Shown piece by piece: positions 38,204-46,938 of a stretch of 64,000 nt of DNA. The translations under genes and the position numbers were made by a program. Source of the DNA: Pseudomonadota bacterium (lineage in GTDB: Bacteria; Pseudomonadota; Alphaproteobacteria; Micavibrionales; UBA1664); contig RFNZ01000008.1 of the NCBI GenBank assembly GCA_009926935.1, positions 33,769 through 97,768 of the forward strand, written 5' to 3'. Every line of letters starts with the position of its first letter. Position 1 is the stretch's first letter. Under the pieces are notes generated by a model that did not search any database, was not told the DNA's origin, and worked only from the letters and a program-made list of their open reading frames with translations.

Positions 38204-40660
38204 TTATGGGGCTGCCGTGAGATACGGATCAGCATCGACGGTGCTGCCCGCAACAGATGTAATTCTAGCAGGGGCAAGACCGATACCGACGCCCCACCAG
38301 TTGTTTTCGGCCTTGAGGGTGCCGCCATTGAGATCGACATAGATATCATCCAGCGTATTGCTGTGGATGCTGTTGTTGCCGGTGCTGCCCATGGTGCCGC
38401 CACCCAAATCAAGATTGATGTTGGCCGTTGCGCTGATCGCGTCAATTTTAACGCCGTATCCAGCATTGCCAGTTGAAACCATATTGGAAACCTTGCCTGA
38501 AAACTCGCTGCCGTGCGTATCGTCTATGTACACTCTCAAGCCATCACGCCCGAGACTGCCGGTTGTTGAGATATCGTCCAAATTCACGTTTGTAATCCGG
38601 CCGGCATTATAGGCTGCCCCATAATCATAAATTTCGAATGTGATGCCCTCGCGCGACGTGTTTTGAATATTCGCATCCGAGATCGTGAGATTATTGATGA
38701 GACCGCCATCGTTGGTCGAGAAATATAACCCGTTATATGTTGTCGCGCCCGTGACCGTTATATCGGACATTGTGACGTCCTCCATGATGGAGCCGCCATC
38801 GTTATAAATGTAAGCGGCACCGTAAACGACGTTGTGTGCGTTAAGGCCAGACACGGTGATGTTGGATGCCGTGCCATTACTGATATAAAAACCAAAAGCA
38901 TTCCAGCGTGTGCCATTGGCCGTAAGGTTTGAGAATGTCGCATCCGATAATGTGAAGCTGGCACCCGTTTTGTAAACAGATTCAAAAGAACTGATATCCA
39001 GCGTGTCGAGATAGCCGTTGCCCGTCGCTGACAGATCAGAAACATAAGGCGATATAAACGAGCCTCCGTCCAATGCGTGCAGAGCGACGCTGTGTCTTGC
39101 CGTAGCGACAGTGCTTGTGCCTGTTACATTCGTAATTCTTGAGTCGGTCATGCTGCCGCCGTTGCGCACATCAAGCGTTATGTCGTTGCCCAAATAGTTT
39201 CCGACTGCGGTCGAAGTATTGCCGGAGGCCGTGATGTTATCGATGGTGATGTTATCCGCTGTTTGGCCTGCGCCTACGGCCTCGATGAAAATGCCGGTCA
39301 AGGCGTTATTGGAGATAGTGACGTTATTTACCTTTATATCATCCACATTGCTGGCAAAGATGCCGCGGGCCGTTGCGCCGTTGACAGTTACGCCGGAAAT
39401 TTTTACATCGTCGGCTGTCACAGTTACGCCGTTGCCTGCGGTGTTGGTAATGACGGGTGCTGCGCCAGCCGCAATGATGGTCGCATTTGAAGGTGCGCTT
39501 TGAAACTGCGAGCCCGTTGAAAACTTGTCGCTATCCCAGACCAGCCCTGTGCCTGCACCGATAAGCGACTGGCCAGCGTGACTTAGTGTGATACCCGCGT
39601 TTTGCCCCGCCGATGTGCCGTTGCCAGTGTGTACATAAATAATACTGCCCGCGGTAGCCGCCGCCTGCGCGGCTGCCAACGTATTAAAAGGGCTTGCCGC
39701 CGTGCCGTTACCACCGCCCGGAGCCGTGTTATTGACATGCAGGACGGTTACTTGCGTGCCGGTTGCCGTATTGACGACGGGTTGAGCCAAACCCGTGCTG
39801 GCCACCTCGTTGCCGGTTACGATATCGACATCACGCACCGGGCTTTCATCGAGCCGGGCTCTTACGCCCTCTTTCTCGTAACTTTTTTTATGGCTGAAGG
39901 GGAAACGGACCGTTGCCTCAAGAAAACTTTGCGTACCGCGCTCGTGGTCGCGCTGGATACGGGCACCCATACTGAAATCCTGCGTGAAATCGATAGCTGC
40001 CCTCGTACGCCAGCCGGCCACTTTATCGGAGTTTTCGCTATCGAAATAATAGCCGCCTGCATAAACACGTGCGGAATCATAAAATTTTTCCAGCGGCTTT
40101 ACGGGGATACCCACTTCAACATCCACGCCTTTTTGCGGCTCCTCATAGCTGGTGCCCAGTGTATCGACATACAGACCCGTGCCTATCAGATAGGCCGATG
40201 CCTGACCTGTATTTGGCGTTGAATAAACCTTCTTTTTAGAAAGAGGCACGTAGACGTTGGCGCGCAGATCCACATCCTCGCCCAGCCATTCGACCCCTGC
40301 GGTGGCCTGATAGACCTGATTGCCGCGCTCGGTATGACGCTTATCGATCCAGACATGGGCACCCGCAACACCTTTTCCAAGAACATTGTTTTCGGTCGTG
40401 CGGCGATAGCCGACGCCAATATTGCCCTCACGGTTTTGATGGTTATCGCCCATCAATCTTACATCGGCGAAAAGGACGTCTTCTGTTGACTGTTGAAGGG
40501 GGATCCACAGCTCGGTCGTGGCTATCGAGCGGGTGTTTCCGGCTTGGGCACCGATCTCGGCGCGGGGTTTTAGAGCTTCGTCCGCAAAAACGGCATGGGC
40601 AGGCAGATGGCAAAATGCCATCACAAAAACCCAAGAACAGATTTTAAAAACGGTTTTCAT
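38204..40660 (-). CDS. Inverse autotransporter with right-handed beta-helix passenger
   Basis: The 818-residue protein has a signal peptide (cleavage about residue 26). Residues about 30-285 look like the intimin/invasin inverse-autotransporter beta-barrel: alternating strands with RTTENNVLGKGVAGAHVWID, GNQVYQATAGVEWLGEDVDLRANVYVP and VAGWRTRAAIDFTQDFSMG. Residues about 305-810 form a right-handed parallel beta-helix, shown by repeated GVTVTADDVKISGVTVNG-type turns with many Asn and Ile/Val and by the closing ENNWWGVG motif common in such helices. The barrel would anchor the protein in the outer membrane and place the C-terminal helix outside. A signal-anchor LysM or Ig-like domain is absent. 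No clear ribosome site is seen before the ATG. It converges on the LapG-like protease gene. Confidence 0.8.
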   Translation of the reverse strand: MKTVFKICSWVFVMAFCHLPAHAVFADEALKPRAEIGAQAGNTRSIATTELWIPLQQSTEDVLFADVRLMGDNHQNREGNIGVGYRRTTENNVLGKGVAGAHVWIDKRHTERGNQVYQATAGVEWLGEDVDLRANVYVPLSKKKVYSTPNTGQASAYLIGTGLYVDTLGTSYEEPQKGVDVEVGIPVKPLEKFYDSARVYAGGYYFDSENSDKVAGWRTRAAIDFTQDFSMGARIQRDHERGTQSFLEATVRFPFSHKKSYEKEGVRARLDESPVRDVDIVTGNEVASTGLAQPVVNTATGTQVTVLHVNNTAPGGGNGTAASPFNTLAAAQAAATAGSIIYVHTGNGTSAGQNAGITLSHAGQSLIGAGTGLVWDSDKFSTGSQFQSAPSNATIIAAGAAPVITNTAGNGVTVTADDVKISGVTVNGATARGIFASNVDDIKVNNVTISNNALTGIFIEAVGAGQTADNITIDNITASGNTSTAVGNYLGNDITLDVRNGGSMTDSRITNVTGTSTVATARHSVALHALDGGSFISPYVSDLSATGNGYLDTLDISSFESVYKTGASFTLSDATFSNLTANGTRWNAFGFYISNGTASNITVSGLNAHNVVYGAAYIYNDGGSIMEDVTMSDITVTGATTYNGLYFSTNDGGLINNLTISDANIQNTSREGITFEIYDYGAAYNAGRITNVNLDDISTTGSLGRDGLRVYIDDTHGSEFSGKVSNMVSTGNAGYGVKIDAISATANINLDLGGGTMGSTGNNSIHSNTLDDIYVDLNGGTLKAENNWWGVGIGLAPARITSVAGSTVDADPYLTAAP

Positions 40661-40799
40661 GAGAAGAAAGGCGGAAATATTCGAGTCAGTATTTTATCAT
40701 AAAAGGTCATCTTTCATAACCCCCCTGACCTTTTGGGCCAGAGGGCCACCCCACGGCTAACCCACTTGGGTTTCCGGGGCGGTTTTGTTATTGTGTGGC

Positions 40800-41438
40800 A
40801 TGAGCCACGATCACAGCCACCACACGCATGGTTGCTGCCAGCATAACCCCAATTTTGACGGGATGTCCGATGACTACAAGCGTCGTCTATGGCTTGTTAT
40901 AGCCATCAACGCGCTTATGTTTGTTGTGGAGCTTGCGGCGGGCACGATTGCCGGATCACAGGCGCTGATGGCTGATGCCCTTGATTTTCTCGCGGATACG
41001 CTTACGTACGGCCTTAGTCTTTATGTGATCGGGATGGCGATCCATATACGCTCGGCCGCCGCACTCGCCAAAGGTATCTCGCTTACGCTTATGGCCTTAT
41101 GGGTTTTTGGAAGTACGATTTATCAGGTGTTTGTTTTACATGTTCCGAGTGCGCCCGTTATGGCCGGTGTGGGGATAGCTGCCCTTGTCGCCAACGCCCT
41201 CAGCGTTTTACTGCTGGTTCAATACAAGGACGGCGACGCCAATGTGAGATCGGTCTGGCTGTGCTCGCGCAATGACATGATCGGCAACGTGATTGTCGTG
41301 ATGGCGGCGGCAGGTGTATGGGGCACGGGCACGGCATGGCCTGACCTTATCGTGGCCGGGATCATGGCCGGACTTTTTCTGTCGTCGTCGGTGCGTATCA
41401 TTACGCAGGCGCTGGCTGAACGGCGTACTCTGCCATGA
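40800..41438 (+). CDS. Short CDF-type cation transporter
   Basis: The 212-residue protein begins with a His/Cys-rich metal-binding stretch (MSHDHSHHTHGCCQHN) and has about six membrane spans. The metal site of cation diffusion facilitators is visible as LMADALDFLADTLTYG (the usual HxxxD is AxxxD) and in SRNDMIGNVIVVMAA. The usual C-terminal cytoplasmic domain is missing, as in the short Co/Zn/Cd efflux branch. It probably exports divalent metal. The start at 40800 matches the His-rich N-terminus; upstream in-frame codons add only a few residues. Its stop overlaps the thioesterase start by four bases. Confidence 0.82.
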   Translation: MSHDHSHHTHGCCQHNPNFDGMSDDYKRRLWLVIAINALMFVVELAAGTIAGSQALMADALDFLADTLTYGLSLYVIGMAIHIRSAAALAKGISLTLMALWVFGSTIYQVFVLHVPSAPVMAGVGIAALVANALSVLLLVQYKDGDANVRSVWLCSRNDMIGNVIVVMAAAGVWGTGTAWPDLIVAGIMAGLFLSSSVRIITQALAERRTLP

Positions 41439-41986
41439 ACCTGTGGCTACGCCTTTTTTGGCTTATCATCACGGCACCCTTCAGGCCCCGCCTGAAGCTG
41501 CCCGAGGATACATCACGCCTGACCATGCGGGTGTGGCCCAATGACCTTGATACCAATTTGCATGTCAATAACGGGCGCTACTTCACCATCATGGATCTCG
41601 GGCGGATGGATCTGATTTTTAGGACCGGATCGTGGACCGTTATCCGCAAACGCATGTGGGCCCCTGTTTTGGGCGCGGCCAAAATACGCTACCGGCTGCC
41701 GCTTGATGTGTTTCAGAAATTCTATCTCGATACACGTGTTTTATGCTGGGATGCGCAGTGGTTTTTCTTTGAACAACGTTTTGTGATTGCCGAGGGGCCT
41801 AAGGCTGGCGCTGTCGCCGCAATTGCACTTTTACGCGGCGGTTTTTATGACGGTGTTGCCAAAAGGCCCGTGGCTTCGGGCGAGGCTCTCGAGATTCTTG
41901 GCATTTCGGGGCAATCTCCTTTAGAACCCCTCCATATCACTGAATGGAAACGCGCCGAAGCCGCGCTGAAAGATGTAACTGCATGA
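41435..41986 (+). CDS. Hotdog-fold acyl-CoA thioesterase-like protein
   Basis: The 183-residue protein has the 4HBT_2/THEM6-type pattern: a hydrophobic N-terminal segment, MRVWPNDLDTNLHVNNGRYFTIMDLGR with the catalytic Asp region, and IRYRLPLDVFQKFYLDTRVLCWD. Substrate is unknown. It overlaps the gene before and the gene after by four bases each, so the three are one translationally coupled operon. Confidence 0.82.
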   Translation: MNLWLRLFWLIITAPFRPRLKLPEDTSRLTMRVWPNDLDTNLHVNNGRYFTIMDLGRMDLIFRTGSWTVIRKRMWAPVLGAAKIRYRLPLDVFQKFYLDTRVLCWDAQWFFFEQRFVIAEGPKAGAVAAIALLRGGFYDGVAKRPVASGEALEILGISGQSPLEPLHITEWKRAEAALKDVTA

Positions 41987-43332
41987 CCCCCTCTGCCCGC
42001 GTACAAGCCTCAATCGAGCTTTGGGAAAAAATCTGGGCCTCAGGTGTGCCCATGGATACCATCTGCGGCGATTATTTCCGCGTGAGGCGCTACATAGGGT
42101 CCGGCGACCGTAAGGCTGTTGTTGAGCGTATTTACGACATGATGCGCAGTTATGCCCGCACCGGCTGGTGGCTGCAAAAAGCACGCGCCACCGATACGCC
42201 GCGGACCCGTGCCATAGCAAGCCTTGCCCTTGTAGACCAATTACCGCACCCGCATATCAATGACCTTTTCAGTGGATCGCGCCACGCGCCAGAGGTGCTT
42301 GACCAAGCGGAAACCAAAGTGCTTGAGGCACTTACCGGACATACACTTGAACACCCCGATATGCCGGATGACGTACGCGCCGAGTGCCCGAAAGAAGTTT
42401 TTGGGAAGCTGAAAGCCATTTTTGGCAAAGATTTTGTGGCCGAAATGGAGGCGATGCGGGAGCCAGCGGGGCTTGATATTCGCGTCAACACCATCAAAGC
42501 CGAGCGTTTATCGGTACAAAACGGCCTCAAGCGCCACGGTATTGAAACTACGCTTACGCCTTACTCGCCTGTTGGTCTGCGCGCTGAAAGCCGCGTGCAT
42601 CTGGCTGATACCAAACTGCCACAGCAGGGCGTGATTGAAATACAGGATGAAGGCTCGCAGCTTATTGCGCTTTTGTGCGCGGCCAAGCCCGGCATGCAGG
42701 TGCTGGATGCGTGTGCGGGCGGAGGCGGGAAAACCCTTGCGATAGCCGCCGAGATGAAGGGGAAGGGCCGCGTGGTTGCGATGGATAACAGCACGGCCAG
42801 GCTTTTGCGCGGCAAGCCGCGTTATGTGCGTGCGGGAATCCACAATGTGGAAGCACGCTCGCTTGAAGATGAAAAGCAAGTGAAGTGGCTGAAGCGGCAG
42901 AAGGAGGCGTTTGACGTTGTTCTGGTTGATGCGCCCTGCACATCATCCGGTACGTGGCGCCGCAACCCCGATCTGCGCTGGCGCCGACATGGCCCCACGA
43001 TGGAGGAAATCGTTTCACTGCAGGCGCAGATTTTGGAACGATTTCAAAAATGCGTGAAGCCCGGCGGGCGGCTTGTGTATGCAACCTGCTCGCTTTACCG
43101 CGAAGAAAACGAGCATCAGCTTGAAGCGTTTCTTGCTAAGCATCCTGATTTTAAAGTCATGCCGATTGCCGAGGCATGGACGGATGCCGGCCTTACTGGC
43201 CCATGCCCGTGCGATGGGGCTTATATGCGCCTTTCTCCTATGCAGACGGGCACGGACGGATTTTTTGCCGCAGTGCTCAAGCGTGATGGAGAATTAGTAG
43301 ATACCGCCGGTGCCGCCCAAAGCATCGCTTGA
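41983..43332 (+). CDS. RsmB/NOP-family rRNA (cytosine-C5) methyltransferase
   Basis: The 449-residue protein has an N-terminal helical region with AREP-like RVNTIKAER and the SAM-binding core: IQDEGSQLIALLCAA, VLDACAGGGGKTLAIA, then VLVDAPCTSSGTWRRNPDLRW and VYATCSLYREENE, where the Cys of TCS is the catalytic nucleophile and the Cys of PC helps release. It probably methylates a cytosine in rRNA; the exact target (RsmB C967 or another) cannot be told because the N-terminal NusB-like part is divergent. The start at 41983 lies in an ATGA overlap with the thioesterase stop. The 3' end overlaps the convergent PBP gene by 39 bp. Confidence 0.9.
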   Translation: MTPSARVQASIELWEKIWASGVPMDTICGDYFRVRRYIGSGDRKAVVERIYDMMRSYARTGWWLQKARATDTPRTRAIASLALVDQLPHPHINDLFSGSRHAPEVLDQAETKVLEALTGHTLEHPDMPDDVRAECPKEVFGKLKAIFGKDFVAEMEAMREPAGLDIRVNTIKAERLSVQNGLKRHGIETTLTPYSPVGLRAESRVHLADTKLPQQGVIEIQDEGSQLIALLCAAKPGMQVLDACAGGGGKTLAIAAEMKGKGRVVAMDNSTARLLRGKPRYVRAGIHNVEARSLEDEKQVKWLKRQKEAFDVVLVDAPCTSSGTWRRNPDLRWRRHGPTMEEIVSLQAQILERFQKCVKPGGRLVYATCSLYREENEHQLEAFLAKHPDFKVMPIAEAWTDAGLTGPCPCDGAYMRLSPMQTGTDGFFAAVLKRDGELVDTAGAAQSIA

Positions 43333-45855
43333 GGGTGGTGGAACCTCCGGTGTGATACCGTTTTCGGATTCCGGCAGGGACGTTCCGCTTTCGATCGCTG
43401 TTTCGGGTGCCGTGCTCTCGCTATTTTCAAAACGGGCGGCGGGCTGATCAGGATCATACACATAAGCTTCATCCGTCGGCTCGTTATCCTTGAGGAAGGC
43501 CTCGAAAATCGCGTTCGGATCATCGGGGCTTGTTCTGCGGCCCGTGGTTGCGTTGACCTCCACCAAAGAAATACCGGGCGGAACACGAAACGGTTTTGGA
43601 TCGCGATCCTTGATATATTCCTCAATGAAAGCGCGGAACATAGGCACAGCGGTTGAGCCGCCCGTTTCCTTGCCGAGAGAGCGTGGCTGATCAAACCCTA
43701 CATACATACCCACCACGATTTCGGGCGTAAAGCCAATAAACCAGACATCGCGCGCATCGTTGGTGGTGCCTGTTTTACCGGCCATCGGGTAATCAATATC
43801 CTTGAGGCGCGAGGCTGCCGTACCGCGTTGGACCACGCCTTCGAGGATGCTTGTCATTTGGTAGGCGACGCGGGGGTCGGTTACCAGATCCTCTTCCTGT
43901 TTTGGCTCGGGTACGTCCTGCGCGGGCGTCCACTGGATGCGCGGGCCGCAATCGGTACATAGACGGCTGTCCCTTGAGTAGACGGTAGTGCCGGAGCGGT
44001 TTTGAATACGGTCAATAAAAGTTGGCGTGATTTTCTGTCCGCCATTGGCCACCATCGCATAGGCGCTTGTGAGGCGGAGCAAAGTTGTTTCCTGAGCGCC
44101 TAAGGCGTTTGCCAAGTGCGTCTGCATTTCGTCATAGATGCCGAAACGTTCGACCGTTTCCGCAATACGTTTCATACCGAGATGGGCCGCCAAACGCACG
44201 GTCATGAGGTTGCGCGACTTTTCGATACCGACGCGGATGGTTGTCGGGCCGTAATACTCGTCTTCCTCATAATTCGTTGGTGACCAGACGCCCTGACCGT
44301 AGCCCATGGAAAATGATATGGGTGCATCGAGTACTTTGGTGGTTGGGGTATATCCCTCCTCCAGAGCTGCGAGATATATGAACGGTTTGAAGGCGGAGCC
44401 AACCTGACGCTGTGCCTGTGTGACCCGATTGAATTCCGACTTCTCGTAATCCCAGCCACCCTGCATAGCCAGAACCCGGCCCGTATACGGGTCTAACGCC
44501 ACGAGCCCGCCCTGCACAACCGGCACCTGACGCAGACGCCAGAACATGCTGTCATCGGGTTCCGGCTTTTCCTCCGGCATCGTGCCGTCCGCATTGGGAA
44601 CGGGTTTTGGTTTGACCTTGTAATCAAGATACGATTTGGGGCCGACCATAACGATATCGCCCACGGCGAGTGTATCACCCGCCCAGGCAACGTCATCCGC
44701 ATGAAGCGAGTGTTTTTCACCGCCAACAAGACCGACGGCGACGCCTTTTGCCGTCTTTGAAATGACAACGCCTATCTGCCAGTCGGGCAGCATGCCTTTT
44801 TGAATGGGAATTTCGCCCAAGCGGCTTTCCCAACCCGTAATATCGGCGTAGCGGGCTATGGGCCCGCGCCATCCGTGACGTTTTTCGTACTGAACGATGC
44901 CGTAGCGGAAGGCGCGCTCGGCTATATCCTGCAATGCCGGATCGAGTGTCGAGCGGACGATAAGACCATCCTTGTTGACGGTATCAAGGCCGTGTTTTTC
45001 ACCCAAGAAACGGCGGATCTCTTCGGCAAAATAGGGGGCACGTACGGCCTCACGCTTTTGAGCCTGATCGACCACCGCCAGCGGCTGAAGTTTTGCAATC
45101 TGTGCCTGATCTTTTGTAAGCACGCCGTCTTCCTGCATGCGGCCAATGACCCAGTTACGGCGGTCAAGCGCCTGCTGACGCCGCTTGACCGGATGGTAAT
45201 TGCTCGGCGCTTTTGGAAGGGCTGCGAGATAGGCGGCTTCCTCGACCGAGAGATCATCGAGACCTTTGTTGAAATACGTCTGGGCCGCAGCTGCAACGCC
45301 GTAGGCACCCTGCCCGAGATAGATCTCGTTGAGGTAGAGTTCGAGAATGCGGTCCTTCGGGATTACGCGTTCCATTCGGAGAGCCAGAATGGCTTCCTTG
45401 AACTTGCGCTCAAAACTGACTTCGTTTGTCAGTAGCATGTTTTTGGCAACCTGCTGCGTGATGGTGGAAGCGCCTACGAGGCGGCTTTCGGAACCGGCGT
45501 TGCGCAAATTGACCAAAACGGCACGGCCGATGCCATGAAAATCAAGGCCGTTATGCTCGTAAAAATGCTGATCTTCGGCGGATAAAAACGCATTGCGGAC
45601 GAGAGCCGGAACCGCGGTTATGGGTACGAAGACGCGTTTTTCCTCGGCGAACTCGGCCATCAGGCGGCCATCGCCCGCAAAAACCCGCGTGACCACAGGC
45701 GGTTGATAACTTTCGAGCTTTTGAAAATCAGGAATGTCGTTGGTGTAGTTTTTTAGGAGCCATGCGAAAAGACCGAGCCCGCCCATAAGGCCCAAAAACC
45801 CCAGTGAGCAAAACAGCAAACATCCTTCAATGATGAGGCGCCAAAGCTTCCGCAT
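43294..45855 (-). CDS. mrcA: Penicillin-binding protein 1A (bifunctional glycosyltransferase/transpeptidase)
   Basis: The 853-residue class A PBP polymerises and cross-links peptidoglycan in the periplasm. It has a membrane anchor (about residues 8-32), the GT51 domain (about residues 55-230) with the catalytic Glu in SAEDQHFYEHNG and RKFKEAILALRMER, an OB-like insert (about residues 320-420), and the transpeptidase domain with SxxK as GSAFKPFIYLA, SxN as KSRNLMTVRLA and KTG as MAGKTGTTND. The C-terminus is a Pro/Ser/Glu-rich tail. All active residues are present. Confidence 0.95.
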   Translation of the reverse strand: MRKLWRLIIEGCLLFCSLGFLGLMGGLGLFAWLLKNYTNDIPDFQKLESYQPPVVTRVFAGDGRLMAEFAEEKRVFVPITAVPALVRNAFLSAEDQHFYEHNGLDFHGIGRAVLVNLRNAGSESRLVGASTITQQVAKNMLLTNEVSFERKFKEAILALRMERVIPKDRILELYLNEIYLGQGAYGVAAAAQTYFNKGLDDLSVEEAAYLAALPKAPSNYHPVKRRQQALDRRNWVIGRMQEDGVLTKDQAQIAKLQPLAVVDQAQKREAVRAPYFAEEIRRFLGEKHGLDTVNKDGLIVRSTLDPALQDIAERAFRYGIVQYEKRHGWRGPIARYADITGWESRLGEIPIQKGMLPDWQIGVVISKTAKGVAVGLVGGEKHSLHADDVAWAGDTLAVGDIVMVGPKSYLDYKVKPKPVPNADGTMPEEKPEPDDSMFWRLRQVPVVQGGLVALDPYTGRVLAMQGGWDYEKSEFNRVTQAQRQVGSAFKPFIYLAALEEGYTPTTKVLDAPISFSMGYGQGVWSPTNYEEDEYYGPTTIRVGIEKSRNLMTVRLAAHLGMKRIAETVERFGIYDEMQTHLANALGAQETTLLRLTSAYAMVANGGQKITPTFIDRIQNRSGTTVYSRDSRLCTDCGPRIQWTPAQDVPEPKQEEDLVTDPRVAYQMTSILEGVVQRGTAASRLKDIDYPMAGKTGTTNDARDVWFIGFTPEIVVGMYVGFDQPRSLGKETGGSTAVPMFRAFIEEYIKDRDPKPFRVPPGISLVEVNATTGRRTSPDDPNAIFEAFLKDNEPTDEAYVYDPDQPAARFENSESTAPETAIESGTSLPESENGITPEVPPPSSDALGGTGGIY

Positions 45856-45907
45856 GGGGGCGTTTATCGCATGTTTTCAGGGCAGGATAAAGGCAGCAGC
45901 CGCGTGA

Positions 45908-46618
45908 TTATCTTGCTTTTTTCGTTCCAAAGAGGGAGGCGAAAAGCGAGGTTTTCTGGGCAGGCGCCGGCAGGCGATTTTGATTGCCGCTCTGGACCGT
46001 ACGAAACACGGGACCCTGCTGCGACTGCTGGGCCGGCTGTACCGAGCCCTGTGCCGGATTTTGAACGAATTGCGGCTGCGGACGCTGCGCCGACTGTGCC
46101 TGCGCTGCGGGCCTTGCCGAGTGATTGACGACGCCGTTTTGAGTTTTCTTGGCTTCCATGGCACGTTGACGCGCCTCTTCGCGCGCCTGCATTTCGGCAA
46201 TGCGCTCCTCGGACTGCTTTTGGCTATATTGGCTGGTGATTAAAATCTGTTGCGCCTGTTTTTGCCAGAGATCGCGCTGGACCTTGAGATCCTCGATCTG
46301 GCGTTGTGCCATTTCCAGCTGTTCCTGTGCCATGCGCGCTTCCATGCGTAGGCGCTCGACCTCAATTGCGTTGCGTGCTTTTTCAAGCTCCAGCTCGACG
46401 GCAAAGGCAGGTGAGGCACTTTCCGATGCCCCTCGGGGCGCGTTATCGTTGCTTTGCGGCTCCAGGCCAAAAACGCGCTCGAGTTCCGATACGTCGACGA
46501 GGCGGCGGCCATTTGCGTCAATCTCATAGGAGAGCTTGCCCGCGTTCATGGCACGCTGGATGGTCGATTTGGATTTTCCAGTGAGTTCTGCTGCGCGCTG
46601 CGCACCAACTTTGGCCAT
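45908..46618 (-). CDS. Helix-turn-helix and coiled-coil protein, plasmid/phage-like
   Basis: The 236-residue protein starts with a helix-turn-helix (AQRAAELTGKSKSTIQRAMNA then GKLSYEIDANGRRLVDVSEL), the layout of excisionase/MerR-like recognition domains seen in plasmid replication or partition accessory proteins. Residues about 75-155 form one long coiled coil rich in Glu, Gln and Arg. The C-terminal 75 residues are Gln/Pro/Ala-rich and disordered, ending in LFASLFGTKKAR. No mobile genes surround it, so it may be domesticated. It precedes PBP1A by 52 bp on the same strand. Exact role is unknown. Confidence 0.75.
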   Translation of the reverse strand: MAKVGAQRAAELTGKSKSTIQRAMNAGKLSYEIDANGRRLVDVSELERVFGLEPQSNDNAPRGASESASPAFAVELELEKARNAIEVERLRMEARMAQEQLEMAQRQIEDLKVQRDLWQKQAQQILITSQYSQKQSEERIAEMQAREEARQRAMEAKKTQNGVVNHSARPAAQAQSAQRPQPQFVQNPAQGSVQPAQQSQQGPVFRTVQSGNQNRLPAPAQKTSLFASLFGTKKAR

Positions 46619-46938
46619 TTCCCCCAGCCTGTCTAAAGTTTTCTTTTATGGAATTCCTGAGAACTATACGTCTTCCTATCCTTTATCATCAAGATTTTTA
46701 TCGGTGCAAGATAGAGCCTGACCCGAGTTATCCACCGCAGTTATAAGTCATCCACGATGCATTTTTTTAGTCTGCATCTCCTTGATTTTTAACATAATAT
46801 TAAGCGGTTTTCGTTAGTCTGACGGTGGCGAAGCCTGCTTATGGGCTGACGCTTGCTGAATGGCCGTTGGAAAATTGATCGTTTTCATGCGTACACAAGA
46901 CCATATCCCCGCTTGCGGCACTTTGGAGTGAGCTGCCA
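46619..46938. other. 320-bp intergenic region with two DnaA-box-like sites
   Basis: No gene is seen. TTATCCACC (46728-46736) and TCATCCACG (46748-46756) match the DnaA box TTATCCACA at eight and seven of nine positions and point the same way, 20 bases apart. They are followed by an AT-rich stretch (about 46757-46815, with acataatattaag). Divergent starts flank the region. This could be a DnaA-regulated promoter; on its own it is too little to call an origin. Confidence 0.35.

Noticed and set aside
39602..40222. 206-residue plus-strand frame inside the adhesin gene
   Set aside because: It lies fully antisense to the inverse autotransporter, is rich in Arg/Cys/Ile as expected from a shadow frame, and has no ribosome site.
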